NCBI GenBank assembly: GCA_964419335.1
Contig: CAYQOX010000055.1
Coordinates: forward strand, 1-26,314
Source: CAYQOX01 sp964419335
GTDB taxonomy: Bacteria > Hinthialibacterota > Hinthialibacteria > Hinthialibacterales > Hinthialibacteraceae
Direction: 5' to 3'
Length of the DNA: 26,314 nucleotides
A program made the position numbers and the translations under genes. This document shows, piece after piece, positions 7,098 through 14,312 of this stretch; the first letter of the stretch is position 1, and each line of letters begins with the position of its first letter. Under the pieces are notes generated by a model. That model worked only from the letters and a program-made list of their open reading frames with translations. It did not search any database and was not told where the DNA came from.

Positions 7098-7862
7098 ATG
7101 CGGAAACTCATCATTGCGGGAAATTGGAAAATGAACGCAGGTACGGCGCAATCGGCGACCGACCTGGCAAAAGATTTGGTGCAAGAACATGGAAACACCG
7201 AGGCCGTCGATGTGGTATTGTGCCCTCCCTTTACCACCCTGCGAGAAGTGAACAACGTAATTCAAGGCTCTAAAATCACCTTGGGTGCCCAAAATATGTA
7301 CCCCAAAGACAATGGGGCTTTTACCGGAGAAATCAGCCCTGACGATCTCCTCGATTGCGGCTGCCATTATGTCATTCTCGGCCACTCAGAACGCCGCACT
7401 ATCTTTAAAGAAACCAATGAATTCATCAATCAAAAAGTCAAATTCGCTCTTGAAAAAAAACTGATCCCTATCATGTGTATTGGTGAAACCGAAGAAGAAC
7501 GTGAAGCCAACAAAACCGAATCCGTCGTCGAAAATCATCTACGCGGCGGACTCGCCGGCTTAAGCCCCCAACAAGTCAAAAGCATGATCATCGCCTACGA
7601 ACCCGTTTGGGCAATCGGCACCGGAAAAACCGCAACCCCCGAAGATGCCCAGGCCGTCCATGCTTTCGCACGTGAACTTTTAGCTAAGATGTATGACGAT
7701 ACCACCGCCCAAACCGTCCGGATTCAATATGGCGGAAGCGTAAAACCCGAAAATGCCGGCGATTTATTAACCCAAAAAGATATCGACGGGGCCCTCGTCG
7801 GTGGCGCCAGCCTTAAGAAAGATTCCTTCTCCGGTATCATTAACCATAGCGGCGCCCTTTAA
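7098..7862 (+). CDS. tpiA: Triosephosphate isomerase
   Basis: A 254-aa TIM-barrel enzyme that interconverts dihydroxyacetone phosphate and glyceraldehyde 3-phosphate in glycolysis and gluconeogenesis, as a cytosolic dimer. All key residues are present: Asn9 and Lys11 in AGNWKMN, His96 in ILGHSERR (electrophile), Glu168 in AYEPVWAIGTGK (catalytic base plus flexible loop 6) and the phosphate-binding YGGSVKPEN. The length equals the family norm. AAAGGAGA lies about 8 nt upstream of the ATG. It is monocistronic: a terminator precedes it at 6888-6935 and another follows at 7877-7922. The gapA-pgk genes common next to tpiA are absent. Confidence 0.97.
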   Translation: MRKLIIAGNWKMNAGTAQSATDLAKDLVQEHGNTEAVDVVLCPPFTTLREVNNVIQGSKITLGAQNMYPKDNGAFTGEISPDDLLDCGCHYVILGHSERRTIFKETNEFINQKVKFALEKKLIPIMCIGETEEEREANKTESVVENHLRGGLAGLSPQQVKSMIIAYEPVWAIGTGKTATPEDAQAVHAFARELLAKMYDDTTAQTVRIQYGGSVKPENAGDLLTQKDIDGALVGGASLKKDSFSGIINHSGAL

Positions 7863-7876
7863 TTTTTGTAAAAGAC

Positions 7877-7922
7877 AAAAAAGCGCGAGGGTTGAATGTT
7901 GATCAGTCTTCGCGCTTTTTTT
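7877..7922 (+). terminator. Intrinsic terminator of tpiA
   Basis: AAAAAAGCGCGA (7877-7888) pairs with TCGCGCTTTTTT (7910-7921), ending in a T-run. It lies 15 nt past the tpiA stop. Confidence 0.88.
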
Positions 7923-7954
7923 AAGTGACTTAGCAAAGACTTTGTCCAATACGA

Positions 7955-7963
7955 TGGTATAAT
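7955..7963 (+). promoter_or_regulatory. Extended -10 promoter for the DUF1318 lipoprotein unit
   Basis: The TGnTATAAT consensus is exact (TG 7955-7956, TATAAT 7958-7963), just after the tpiA terminator. No strong -35 is needed for this class. Transcription would start near 7970, leaving about 180 nt before the lipoprotein gene. Confidence 0.55.
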
Positions 7964-7981
7964 AAAATCGACTCAATAATT

Positions 7982-8152
7982 ATGCTTGAAAATATCGGTA
8001 GCCATTACAATTTCCTGTACAGTAACTTAGCCGTGAGTGGGGTGAGCATGAATTCGGATATTCATCAAGATCACGAGTATCTCTTTTTAAAACAAAGTAA
8101 ATCAATCTTGCTAAGAAAGATTTTAAACAAAGAGAAGGAGTATAGCTCATGA
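7982..8152 (+). CDS. Possible small ORF overlapping the lipoprotein start by ATGA
   Basis: An ORF of 56 codons lies between the extended -10 promoter and the DUF1318 gene. Its TGA overlaps the ATG at 8149 in the ATGA arrangement typical of translational coupling. The first ATG (7982) has no Shine-Dalgarno; the in-frame ATG at 8048 has a GGGGTGAG just upstream and would give 34 residues with a basic, leucine-rich end (LFLKQSKSILLRKILNK). The downstream gene has its own AAGGAG (8135-8140), so the frame may be open by chance. I do not recognise the product. Confidence 0.3.
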   Translation: MLENIGSHYNFLYSNLAVSGVSMNSDIHQDHEYLFLKQSKSILLRKILNKEKEYSS

Positions 8153-8844
8153 AATTCTTTACCCGATTTGGTGCGCTGGTCTTCATTTTCTCCCTGGTGA
8201 GCTGCGTTAGCCTAACCGTAAATGTCTACTTCCCGGCTACAGAAATTAAAGAAGCAGCAGAAGAAATCGAAGAACGGGTTCGCTCCGGCCGAGGTGTAGA
8301 AGATTTGGAGAGCCTCCACTGGAACGATGAACGACGTAAATTTGCCCAAGCAGGAGCCCATCTAGCCTTCCTTCACCCCAACACCAGCTATGCTCAAAAT
8401 GAAGAAAAAACGGATCTAGATGTTGACATCAAATCCTCTGTCTTCAAAGAAATTATTGAATCTAGAACGAAACGTTACAAAAAACTCTCCCCTTTCATGG
8501 ATAAAGGGTATTTGGGCGAAGCACTGGATGGCTATCTGGCTATGCGTAATGTCAAAGAACTTGATTTGAAAACTTTGACCGAAATTAAAAAATTGATGCA
8601 GGATGAAAACAAAGATCGTAAAAAGTTGTACGAAGAAATCTTGTCCGCCAATAACGTCAAAGTCACCAAAAAAACCCTCGAACGCGCTGGCCGCACCTAC
8701 GCGGAAGTCATCCACCGGATGATGGAAGTGGGTCATTATTATCAAGTTCCAAACGAAAAAGAAGACGACCCAGACGAAATCAAATGGGTCAAAATGACCA
8801 AAGAAAAAAAGAAAGAATTACAGAAAAAAGCCGAAGAGAATTAA
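8149..8844 (+). CDS. DUF1318 (YdbL-like) lipoprotein
   Basis: A 231-aa predicted lipoprotein. The N-terminus has a basic start, a hydrophobic stretch and the lipobox LVSC, with Cys19 as the lipidation site. The mature protein begins with SLTVNVYFPATEIKEAAEEI, the signature of the DUF1318/YdbL family. Residues about 85-190 are charged helices, with YLGEALDGYLAMRN and LKTLTEIKKLMQDENKDRK matching the family core. The end is Lys/Glu-rich (KEKKKELQKKAEEN). In enterobacteria YdbL is encoded with YdbH and YnbE, which have been linked to envelope lipid transport; neither partner is seen here. AAGGAG is 8 nt upstream of the ATG. Function is probably in the envelope but not defined. Confidence 0.82.
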   Translation: MKFFTRFGALVFIFSLVSCVSLTVNVYFPATEIKEAAEEIEERVRSGRGVEDLESLHWNDERRKFAQAGAHLAFLHPNTSYAQNEEKTDLDVDIKSSVFKEIIESRTKRYKKLSPFMDKGYLGEALDGYLAMRNVKELDLKTLTEIKKLMQDENKDRKKLYEEILSANNVKVTKKTLERAGRTYAEVIHRMMEVGHYYQVPNEKEDDPDEIKWVKMTKEKKKELQKKAEEN

Positions 8845-8977
8845 ACCTTCTTAGCGCAGGCACTGGATTTTCTTGATCCACGATCGCGCTCCTTGAATAA
8901 ATGGAAACCTACAGCCATAATATTGTTCTCTTTGTTATAAAACGGCTATTACGCTAAACTCAATACAAAGAGCATCT

Positions 8978-8994
8978 TACCGATTTTTTCGGTA
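8978..8994 (+). promoter_or_regulatory. Hairpin directly before the rpsB ribosome binding site
   Basis: TACCGA pairs with TCGGTA around a T5 loop, ending 3 nt before the AAGGAG (8998-9003). Its position suggests an effect on rpsB translation, as in autoregulated ribosomal-protein leaders, but a match to a known S2 leader was not tested. Confidence 0.4.
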
Positions 8995-9010
8995 TCGAAG
9001 GAGTATCATT

Positions 9011-9988
9011 TTGTCCACAGTTAGTATGAAACAACTCCTGGAATCCGGTGTCCATTTCGGGCATCAAACCCGACGATGGAATCCGAAAATGGCCAAATAT
9101 ATCTTTGGCCAGCGCAACGGAATCTACATCATTGATTTGAAAAAAACCGTGCGTTTACTCAAAGAAGCTTGTCGCTTTGTCCGTGATATCGCTGCGGATG
9201 GCGGTGAAGTCCTCTTCGTAGGTACAAAAAAACAAGCCCAGGATACTGTAAAAGAAGAAGCGAAACGATGCGACATGTTCTACGTCAATCAGCGTTGGTT
9301 GGGTGGTATGCTCACCAACTACGAAACGATCCTTAAGAGTATCAACAAACTCAAAGATTTGGATCGCCAATTGAGTGATGAAGCCGATACCTCTCTCCGA
9401 CGGACCAAAAAAGAACGCCTGGAGATGAGCAAACTGCGCGATAAACTGCAGAAATATCTCTCGGGGATTCGCGATATGGATGGTTTGCCCGCGGCAGTTT
9501 TTGTCACGGACACGCGTAAAGAGCGCATCGCCGTACTGGAAGCACGCCGGTTGAATATCCCGGTAGTCGCCATCGTGGATACCAACTGCGACCCGGATGA
9601 CATCGATTATGTCATCCCCGGCAACGATGACGCCATTCGCGCTGTCCGCTTACTTACTTCACGGGTTGCGGATGCGGTGATCGAAGGACGCATGGCGGCG
9701 ACTGAAGGTCAAAAAGACGAAGACCAAGAACAACCGCCCAGCGAAGAAACCACGGTAAAGACTCCTGAGGTCGCCCCGGCGGAGGAAATTTCCCCGCCTC
9801 CCGCGGTTCAGCCACACACCGCGACCATAACCCAACCCGTTGAACCGCCCGAAGGCCAAGAGGGTACACCTCCCCCTCCCATCCAAGATACGGCTTCACC
9901 GGAAGAACAAAACGCGGCTGAATCCCCCTCTGATTCGCAACCGAAAGAAGAAACCGAAACTCCTGAGGAAGAACCTAAAAACGAATAA
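9011..9988 (+). CDS. rpsB: 30S ribosomal protein S2 with acidic C-terminal tail
   Basis: A 325-aa S2 protein. Residues 1-230 are canonical: MKQLLESGVHFGHQTRRWNP, GIYIIDLKKT, FVGTKKQAQ, NQRWLGGMLTN, the coiled-coil insertion at about 110-150, PAAVFVTDTRKE and the C-terminal VIPGNDDAIRAVRLL. Residues about 232-325 are an extra low-complexity tail rich in Glu, Pro, Gln and Thr. The E. coli protein has 241 residues. The start is TTG at 9011, with AAGGAG 7 nt upstream; the ATG at 9026 would cut into the conserved N-terminus less well spaced from it. It leads the rpsB-tsf-pyrH-frr cluster. Confidence 0.96.
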   Translation: MSTVSMKQLLESGVHFGHQTRRWNPKMAKYIFGQRNGIYIIDLKKTVRLLKEACRFVRDIAADGGEVLFVGTKKQAQDTVKEEAKRCDMFYVNQRWLGGMLTNYETILKSINKLKDLDRQLSDEADTSLRRTKKERLEMSKLRDKLQKYLSGIRDMDGLPAAVFVTDTRKERIAVLEARRLNIPVVAIVDTNCDPDDIDYVIPGNDDAIRAVRLLTSRVADAVIEGRMAATEGQKDEDQEQPPSEETTVKTPEVAPAEEISPPPAVQPHTATITQPVEPPEGQEGTPPPPIQDTASPEEQNAAESPSDSQPKEETETPEEEPKNE

Positions 9989-10012
9989 ATCGAAAAATCA
10001 GAAGGTTTTCAT

Positions 10013-10039
10013 GAGTGAGGACTTCTCAAATCCTCACTC
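10013..10039 (+). other. Intergenic hairpin between rpsB and tsf
   Basis: GAGTGAGGA pairs perfectly with TCCTCACTC (9 bp, 9-nt loop). No T-run follows, so it is more likely an RNA processing or stability element, or a weak attenuator, than a terminator. Confidence 0.55.
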
Positions 10040-10116
10040 CCGCACCCAAGGAATAACATCGTGGGATTTGTCTGAAAGAATTAACGATCTTGAAAATAGA
10101 GAAGAGGAAAAGTTTT

Positions 10117-10716
10117 ATGGCTATTTCGGCATCTCAAGTTAAAGAACTGCGCGAAAAAACCGGCGCGGGGATGATGGATTGTAAAAAAGCGCTGACAGAA
10201 TGCGATGGCGATTTTGAAAAAGCACAAAAATATTTACGTGAAAAAGGGATCGCTGACGCCGCCAAACGGGGCAGCAAAGCCACCCAAGAAGGTGTCATCT
10301 ATTCTTATATCCACCCGGGTAACAAAATCGGTGTTCTCGTCGAAGTGAATTGCGAAACCGATTTTGTCGCTCGCACCGATGACTTCCAAAACTTCGCCAA
10401 AGACATCGCTATGCATGTCGCTGCCTCGGCTCCGGATTATCTCAGCCGGGATGATGTGCCTGAAGATGTCCTCCTTTCTGAAAAAGAACTTCTCACCAAA
10501 CAAGCACTCGATTCCGGCAAACCGGAAAACGTGGTCGAAAAAATGGTGGCCGGTAGAATTGAAAAGTTCTATTCTCAAATCTGTTTATTAGAACAGCCGT
10601 TTATTAAAGATATGAATCTCTCGGTCGGAGATTATCTCAAAGAAACCATCGGCAAACTCGGTGAAAATATTCAGATTCGACGCTATACCCGTTATCAACT
10701 TGGCGAAGAAGTATAA
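10117..10716 (+). CDS. tsf: Translation elongation factor Ts
   Basis: A 199-aa EF-Ts, the nucleotide exchange factor of EF-Tu. The N-terminal UBA-like domain (SASQVKELREKTGAGMMDCKKAL) and the TDFVARTDDFQNFAKD block, which contacts the EF-Tu G domain, are intact. The protein is short compared with the 283-residue E. coli form, with a single core subdomain as in Thermus-type EF-Ts, and ends with SVGDYLKETIGKLGENIQIRRY. I chose the ATG at 10117 with GAAGAGG 9 nt upstream; an in-frame start at 10090 would place codons before the ribosome site and outside homology. It is the second gene of the translation operon. Confidence 0.95.
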   Translation: MAISASQVKELREKTGAGMMDCKKALTECDGDFEKAQKYLREKGIADAAKRGSKATQEGVIYSYIHPGNKIGVLVEVNCETDFVARTDDFQNFAKDIAMHVAASAPDYLSRDDVPEDVLLSEKELLTKQALDSGKPENVVEKMVAGRIEKFYSQICLLEQPFIKDMNLSVGDYLKETIGKLGENIQIRRYTRYQLGEEV

Positions 10717-10730
10717 TATCATTCAAATCT

Positions 10731-10767
10731 GCCGCGGACACGCCTCTTCTGCCTGTCTGTCCGCGGC
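10731..10767 (+). other. Intergenic hairpin between tsf and pyrH
   Basis: GCCGCGGACA pairs perfectly with TGTCCGCGGC (10 bp, 17-nt loop). It is very stable, starts 14 nt after the tsf stop and lacks a T-run. It may set the level of the distal genes pyrH-frr or protect the upstream message. Confidence 0.6.
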
Positions 10768-10792
10768 CTCTCCATAAAGGAACGAATGGATC

Positions 10793-11536
10793 ATGCCTAA
10801 ACCTCGTAGGGTCCTGCTTAAAATTAGCGGAGAGGCTCTTGCCGGCGAGCAAGGGCATGGCATTCATTTTCCTACCCTCGAACAAGTTTCATTACAAATC
10901 GCAAAAGCACAGCAACAAACCGAAGTGCAATTGGCTGTCGTCCTTGGCGGCGGCAACATCTGGCGTGGCGGCGCCTCGGTCTCCAAATTCATCGAAGAAC
11001 CTACCGCCCACTATATGGGGATGCTCGCAACCGTCATTAACGCCCTCGCGTTCCAAGGCGCTCTTGAACTTGCAGGCGTGGATACACGGGTTCAATCCGC
11101 CATTCACATGGAAGAATTGGCCGAACCCTATATCCGCCGACGCGCAGTTCGCCATATTGAAAAAGGCCGAGTGGTGATTTTTGGCGGAGGTACGGGTAAT
11201 CCCTTCTTTACCACCGATACCGCCGCCGCACTGCGCGCCATCGAAATCGAAGCCGATATCGTCTTCAAAGCCACCAAGGTGGATGGAGTTTATTCGGCCG
11301 ATCCGGTTAAAGATCCGCGAGCAGTGCGTTATGATGTACTTACATACAAGGAAGTCCTGCACAAGGGATTAAAGGTCATGGATGCAACCGCAATCTCCCT
11401 TTGCATGGACAACAAACTACGAATTAATGTCTTCGATATGACCCAACCCGACGCCATTACGCACGCTTTAATTGGCCAGCGGGTGGGAACCATCGTTTGC
11501 GACGAAGAGGAATACGACGGGATAAAATCATGGTAG
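10793..11536 (+). CDS. pyrH: Uridylate kinase (UMP kinase)
   Basis: A 247-aa bacterial UMP kinase of the amino-acid kinase fold. It makes UDP from UMP with ATP, works as a hexamer in the cytosol and is typically activated by GTP and inhibited by UTP. Visible are the N-terminal VLLKISGEALAG, the nucleotide loop VVLGGGNIWRGG, the GGTGNPFFTTDTAAALRA segment, KATKVDGVYSADP and MDATAISLCMDN. The length fits. AAAGGA lies about 10 nt upstream. Its last codons overlap frr by 7 nt, so the two are translationally coupled. Confidence 0.96.
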   Translation: MPKPRRVLLKISGEALAGEQGHGIHFPTLEQVSLQIAKAQQQTEVQLAVVLGGGNIWRGGASVSKFIEEPTAHYMGMLATVINALAFQGALELAGVDTRVQSAIHMEELAEPYIRRRAVRHIEKGRVVIFGGGTGNPFFTTDTAAALRAIEIEADIVFKATKVDGVYSADPVKDPRAVRYDVLTYKEVLHKGLKVMDATAISLCMDNKLRINVFDMTQPDAITHALIGQRVGTIVCDEEEYDGIKSW

Positions 11537-12090
11537 ATCACGAATTTTTACAAGAATGCGAATTGGAAATGGAAGAGGCCGTGAATTATATACGGCGTGA
11601 ACTGGCGCAGCTTCGGACCGGACGGGCAACTCCCGCCCTGGTGGATGGGATTGAGGTCGAAGCCTACGGCACCAAAACTCCGCTCAAACAACTGGCGAAT
11701 ATCAGCGTTCCCGAAGCCCGCTTAATCGTAATTCAGCCGTGGGATAAATCTGTTATTGGTGAGATTGAGAAAGCCATCCAAAAAGCCGATCTCGGCATCA
11801 ACCCCAATTCGGATGGCAAGATCATCCGTCTCAATATCCCACCATTAACAGAAGAACGACGGCGTGATCTGGTCAAATATGCCAAGAAACTGGGCGAAGA
11901 TGGGAAAATTAGTATTCGTCAACGCCGGCGGGAAAGCATCGAATCCCTCAAAAAAGCCGAAAAAGACGGGGAAATCCCTGAAGACGAATCCAAAAAATTA
12001 CAAGACGAAGTCCAAAATCTAACCGACAAATATAGCCAAATGCTCGATGAACTCCTAGAAGAGAAAGAAAAGGATATTTTGAACTTCTAA
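11530..12090 (+). CDS. frr: Ribosome recycling factor
   Basis: A 186-aa RRF, which with EF-G splits the post-termination ribosome. The order matches the family: a three-helix bundle with EEAVNYIRRELAQLRTGRATPALVDGI, the beta-barrel insertion (VEAYGTKTPLKQLANISVPEAR), then PWDKSVIGEIEKAI and LNIPPLTEERRRDLVKYAKK. The length equals the usual 185. I chose the ATG at 11530, which overlaps the pyrH stop (ATGGTAG); an in-frame start at 11497 lies within pyrH and adds non-family residues. It is the last gene of the operon, followed by the terminator at 12122-12164. Confidence 0.96.
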   Translation: MVDHEFLQECELEMEEAVNYIRRELAQLRTGRATPALVDGIEVEAYGTKTPLKQLANISVPEARLIVIQPWDKSVIGEIEKAIQKADLGINPNSDGKIIRLNIPPLTEERRRDLVKYAKKLGEDGKISIRQRRRESIESLKKAEKDGEIPEDESKKLQDEVQNLTDKYSQMLDELLEEKEKDILNF

Positions 12091-12121
12091 CCCCTTAATA
12101 TCCTAAAAATCTTTAATCTAC

Positions 12122-12164
12122 TCCGCGGTCAACATGGGATTTCTTCCCTCGCCGCGGATTTTTA
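12122..12164 (+). terminator. Terminator of the rpsB-tsf-pyrH-frr operon
   Basis: TCCGCGG pairs with CCGCGGA, with an inner GGGA/TCCC stem, followed by TTTTTA. It begins 32 nt after the frr stop. The dispersed repeat copy B starts directly after it. Confidence 0.82.
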
Positions 12165-12205
12165 TTTGGTTCATCCTGTATTTGAGTATTTTTTGAAGCA
12201 TTGAA
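12165..12205 (+). repeat. 41-nt dispersed repeat, copy B
   Basis: This copy matches the reverse complement of 13-53 at 37 of 41 positions without gaps. It abuts the T-run of the operon terminator. Beyond the 41 nt the similarity fades within about 10 nt. Confidence 0.7.
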
Positions 12206-12440
12206 CGAAAAACATGATATGAGTCTTATGTGAGACCCTTGGCAATTATCAATTTACGTAAATCGCATGAAAACGCCGAAGGGGCTTGTGTGGAGCGGCT
12301 TTCGGAGCAAGCGGCCCTTAAGGCCGCGCGGAGACAAGCGAAACACATCCCCAAAACGTATGTCTAAAAAAGGACTCGCTTTCCTGATCAGCCTTTTATT
12401 TTATTATGGCATGGTTTAAGAAGGCTTGAGAAAATGCTTA
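12206..12440. other. Non-coding stretch with no recognised gene
   Basis: With the terminator and repeat this belongs to a 350-nt gap (12091-12440). Two overlapping open frames of about 45-50 codons (12230-12367 and 12267-12419) lie in a locally GC-rich part, without ribosome sites or recognisable products. AGCCTT (12390-12395) / AAGGCT (12421-12426) could form a weak hairpin near the 3' end of the minus-strand gene. I see nothing else. Confidence 0.4.
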
Positions 12441-13676
12441 CTACGATTCCTCATTATGGCCCGGTATTTCTGTCTCTTCCTCATCAGGACCAATAACCAC
12501 TCGGTTAAAACGCTCGACATTTTCTTTTTCGCTAAGGAGGATGTTTGCAACACCGTCAAAGAGAGCCCCGTCTCCGACAAAGCGCCCAAAAAGAAGGCAC
12601 TTCCGATTGGAGTTCATGTACCATAAGAACCGCTCCCGCTCGTAGTCTTTCATGCTTTGGGCTAAATGGAGGTCGAGGATTTCTGGTAAACGATCGACGA
12701 TATAATAACGAATAACCTTCATGGAAAAAACGTTCTCTTTTTGGATGGAGGGACGCTCGAAGGGTTCAGCGTAAGCCGCAAATTCAGCCCGCTGGAAGCG
12801 TTCATCCATAGAAATGGCATTGAGTCCCATCCATTCCGTCGCCCGAATAAGCACAATCTCTCCCGTTCCCCAATCTTCCGGAGACTGCTGCAAGAGGTGC
12901 TCGTAAATCGCCGAGCATTCACGATCCAGCCAATGATCTTTTTCGGTGAAATCGAGAAGCTCCTCATAGATTTTATTCGCCACCCAGTTCCCTTCTCCTT
13001 CTGAATTGTGCAGGCAAACCTGGCGAAACGTTTCGATCCCTTCTTCATATTCCCCTAAAGCCCGATACCCCTGGGCCACCCGCAACATAAGGGTAAACAA
13101 AGAGCCGTCCCCATTCCACCAAAATTCCGGCTTCAAGACGTGATAGCGGCTGTAAATGTCGAGCGCCTGATTCATGTGGTTTAAGGCACGCTTGTTTTGA
13201 TCCTGCTCCAGGGCTGCCATGGCAGCATTGGCATGATCAAAAATCTGCCCCCGGCGGTAACGATCAAAAATAAACAAGGCGATACAGATCAAAGCAATTA
13301 AAGTCATGAAAGAAAAAGAAATGACATTGACGAGAGTGCGTCTTTGCAAACGGGTAGTGGATTGGCAGTATTGATTTCGAGAAATCGTATGTGTGGGAAC
13401 ATACCTTTGAGCACGTGGCTCTTGGGTGGTGCTTTGCTCTTTGGTTTCAAGTGATGGAGGCGGCTCCTTAGAACCAGGGGAACTCGATTTTGATGACTCC
13501 TTCAGTGAGACCTTTTGACCGCTCTTCTTTTTCTCTTTGAGTTTTTTTAAGACAACCTTACGGACCTTGGGATCTTTCAGATCCTCCTTGGTAATCTTCC
13601 GTTTACCCGACTTTCTCGAAGATTTTTTGGATGGCTCTTGATTCTCATCCGGTTTATGGGGAATGTCGGCACACAT
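12441..13676 (-). CDS. Membrane-anchored protein with Lys-rich cytoplasmic N-terminus, TPR-like C-terminal region
   Basis: A 411-aa protein of no family I can name. Residues 1-90 are strongly basic and low-complexity (many Lys and Ser), probably disordered and cytoplasmic. One membrane segment spans about 115-137. The remaining roughly 270 residues are helical; pairs such as AMAALEQDQNKRALNHMNQALDIY and RVAQGYRALGEYEEGIETFRQV resemble TPR repeats. The C-terminal part would sit outside the cytoplasm. It starts 15 nt after the response regulator stop codon, with no clear Shine-Dalgarno, so the two are likely cotranscribed. It could be an output or assembly partner of that regulator; this is inference from position only. 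Confidence 0.72.
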   Translation of the reverse strand: MCADIPHKPDENQEPSKKSSRKSGKRKITKEDLKDPKVRKVVLKKLKEKKKSGQKVSLKESSKSSSPGSKEPPPSLETKEQSTTQEPRAQRYVPTHTISRNQYCQSTTRLQRRTLVNVISFSFMTLIALICIALFIFDRYRRGQIFDHANAAMAALEQDQNKRALNHMNQALDIYSRYHVLKPEFWWNGDGSLFTLMLRVAQGYRALGEYEEGIETFRQVCLHNSEGEGNWVANKIYEELLDFTEKDHWLDRECSAIYEHLLQQSPEDWGTGEIVLIRATEWMGLNAISMDERFQRAEFAAYAEPFERPSIQKENVFSMKVIRYYIVDRLPEILDLHLAQSMKDYERERFLWYMNSNRKCLLFGRFVGDGALFDGVANILLSEKENVERFNRVVIGPDEEETEIPGHNEES

Positions 13677-13691
13677 GATGACAATATTCTT

Positions 13692-14066
13692 CTAGGTTTT
13701 CTCGCGGAGGAGGGCTTCCATCTGCCGTAAGACTTCTTTCGGTTTGACCGGTTTGGGAATATACGCATTACATCCCGCATCCAAGGTTTTTTGCTCATCC
13801 TCGGCACGGGCATGAGCCGTGAAAGCAATGATCGGAATATCCCGGGTGCTCTCTTGATTCCGCAGCGCTCGCGCTACATCCAGACCATTTTTCTTGGGTA
13901 AAGAAATATCGAGCAGAATCATATCGGGCTCATGTTGAAACGCCAATTGCTCTCCCTCCTCGCCATCAGCAGCCTGAATGACTTCGTAATCCGAAAATTC
14001 CAGCATATCCACCAACAACTCGCGGCTATCTACATGGTCTTCCACAATCAATATCTTATGCGGCAT
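13692..14066 (-). CDS. Single-domain response regulator (CheY/DivK-like receiver)
   Basis: A 124-aa stand-alone receiver domain. The acidic pocket is Glu9-Asp10, the phosphorylated Asp is Asp53 in ILLDISLP, the switch Thr is Thr83 in AFTAHA and the conserved Lys is Lys105 in PKP. No output domain follows, so it must act by protein contact or phosphotransfer. I chose the ATG at 14066, with GGGGGA just upstream; the earlier in-frame ATG at 14144 overlaps a TATAAT (14143-14148, minus strand) that is a better -10 box. No histidine kinase is encoded nearby. It probably forms a two-gene unit with the membrane protein downstream. Confidence 0.9.
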   Translation of the reverse strand: MPHKILIVEDHVDSRELLVDMLEFSDYEVIQAADGEEGEQLAFQHEPDMILLDISLPKKNGLDVARALRNQESTRDIPIIAFTAHARAEDEQKTLDAGCNAYIPKPVKPKEVLRQMEALLREKT

Positions 14067-14142
14067 AATATCCCCCTTGATCCCGAAGATCTTCAACACT
14101 TGAGGATCTGGATTGGCTAATGTCGATTGATTTACTTGCTTC

Positions 14143-14148
14143 ATTATA
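14143..14148 (-). promoter_or_regulatory. Candidate -10 box of the response regulator
   Basis: TATAAT on the minus strand, about 77 nt upstream of the chosen ATG. The -35 region is poor. It supports the shorter protein start. Confidence 0.35.
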
Positions 14149-14228
14149 TCATATCCTATCGGGTTAGAGTAATTGATTGTTTATTCATTCTCCTTTATGA
14201 TTGTGACAAAGAACCTGTGTAAAAGAAA

Positions 14229-14243
14229 TCCCCGGTTTGGGGA
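14229..14243. other. Short inverted repeat upstream of the first Gfo/Idh/MocA gene
   Basis: TCCCC / GGGGA with a 5-nt spacer. It may be part of a regulatory site together with the inverted repeat at 14259-14282. Confidence 0.3.
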
Positions 14244-14258
14244 GTTGAATCATAAAAG

Positions 14259-14282
14259 GTCAAAAATATTTCACTTTTTGAC
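14259..14282. promoter_or_regulatory. Perfect inverted repeat, possible operator
   Basis: GTCAAAAA (14259-14266) and TTTTTGAC (14275-14282) are separated by 8 nt and end 30 nt before the start codon at 14313. The form suits a dimeric repressor site or a hairpin in the 5' leader. No cognate regulator is identified. Confidence 0.45.
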
Positions 14283-14312
14283 GAACGCATTTTAGAAAAT
14301 GGGGTAAAGATT

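Noticed and set aside
10090..10116. Longer start for tsf
   Set aside because: The conserved EF-Ts N-terminus begins at the ATG at 10117, preceded by GAAGAGG.
11497..11529. Longer start for frr inside pyrH
   Set aside because: The ATG at 11530 gives the normal RRF length and the usual overlap; the extra residues match no family sequence.
12267..12419. Fifty-codon frame downstream of the rpsB operon
   Set aside because: No ribosome site, and a second frame in the same stretch is equally open; composition rather than coding explains it.
14067..14144. N-terminal extension of the response regulator
   Set aside because: The upstream ATG overlaps a TATAAT, while the ATG at 14066 has a strong GGGGGA and starts the receiver fold directly.
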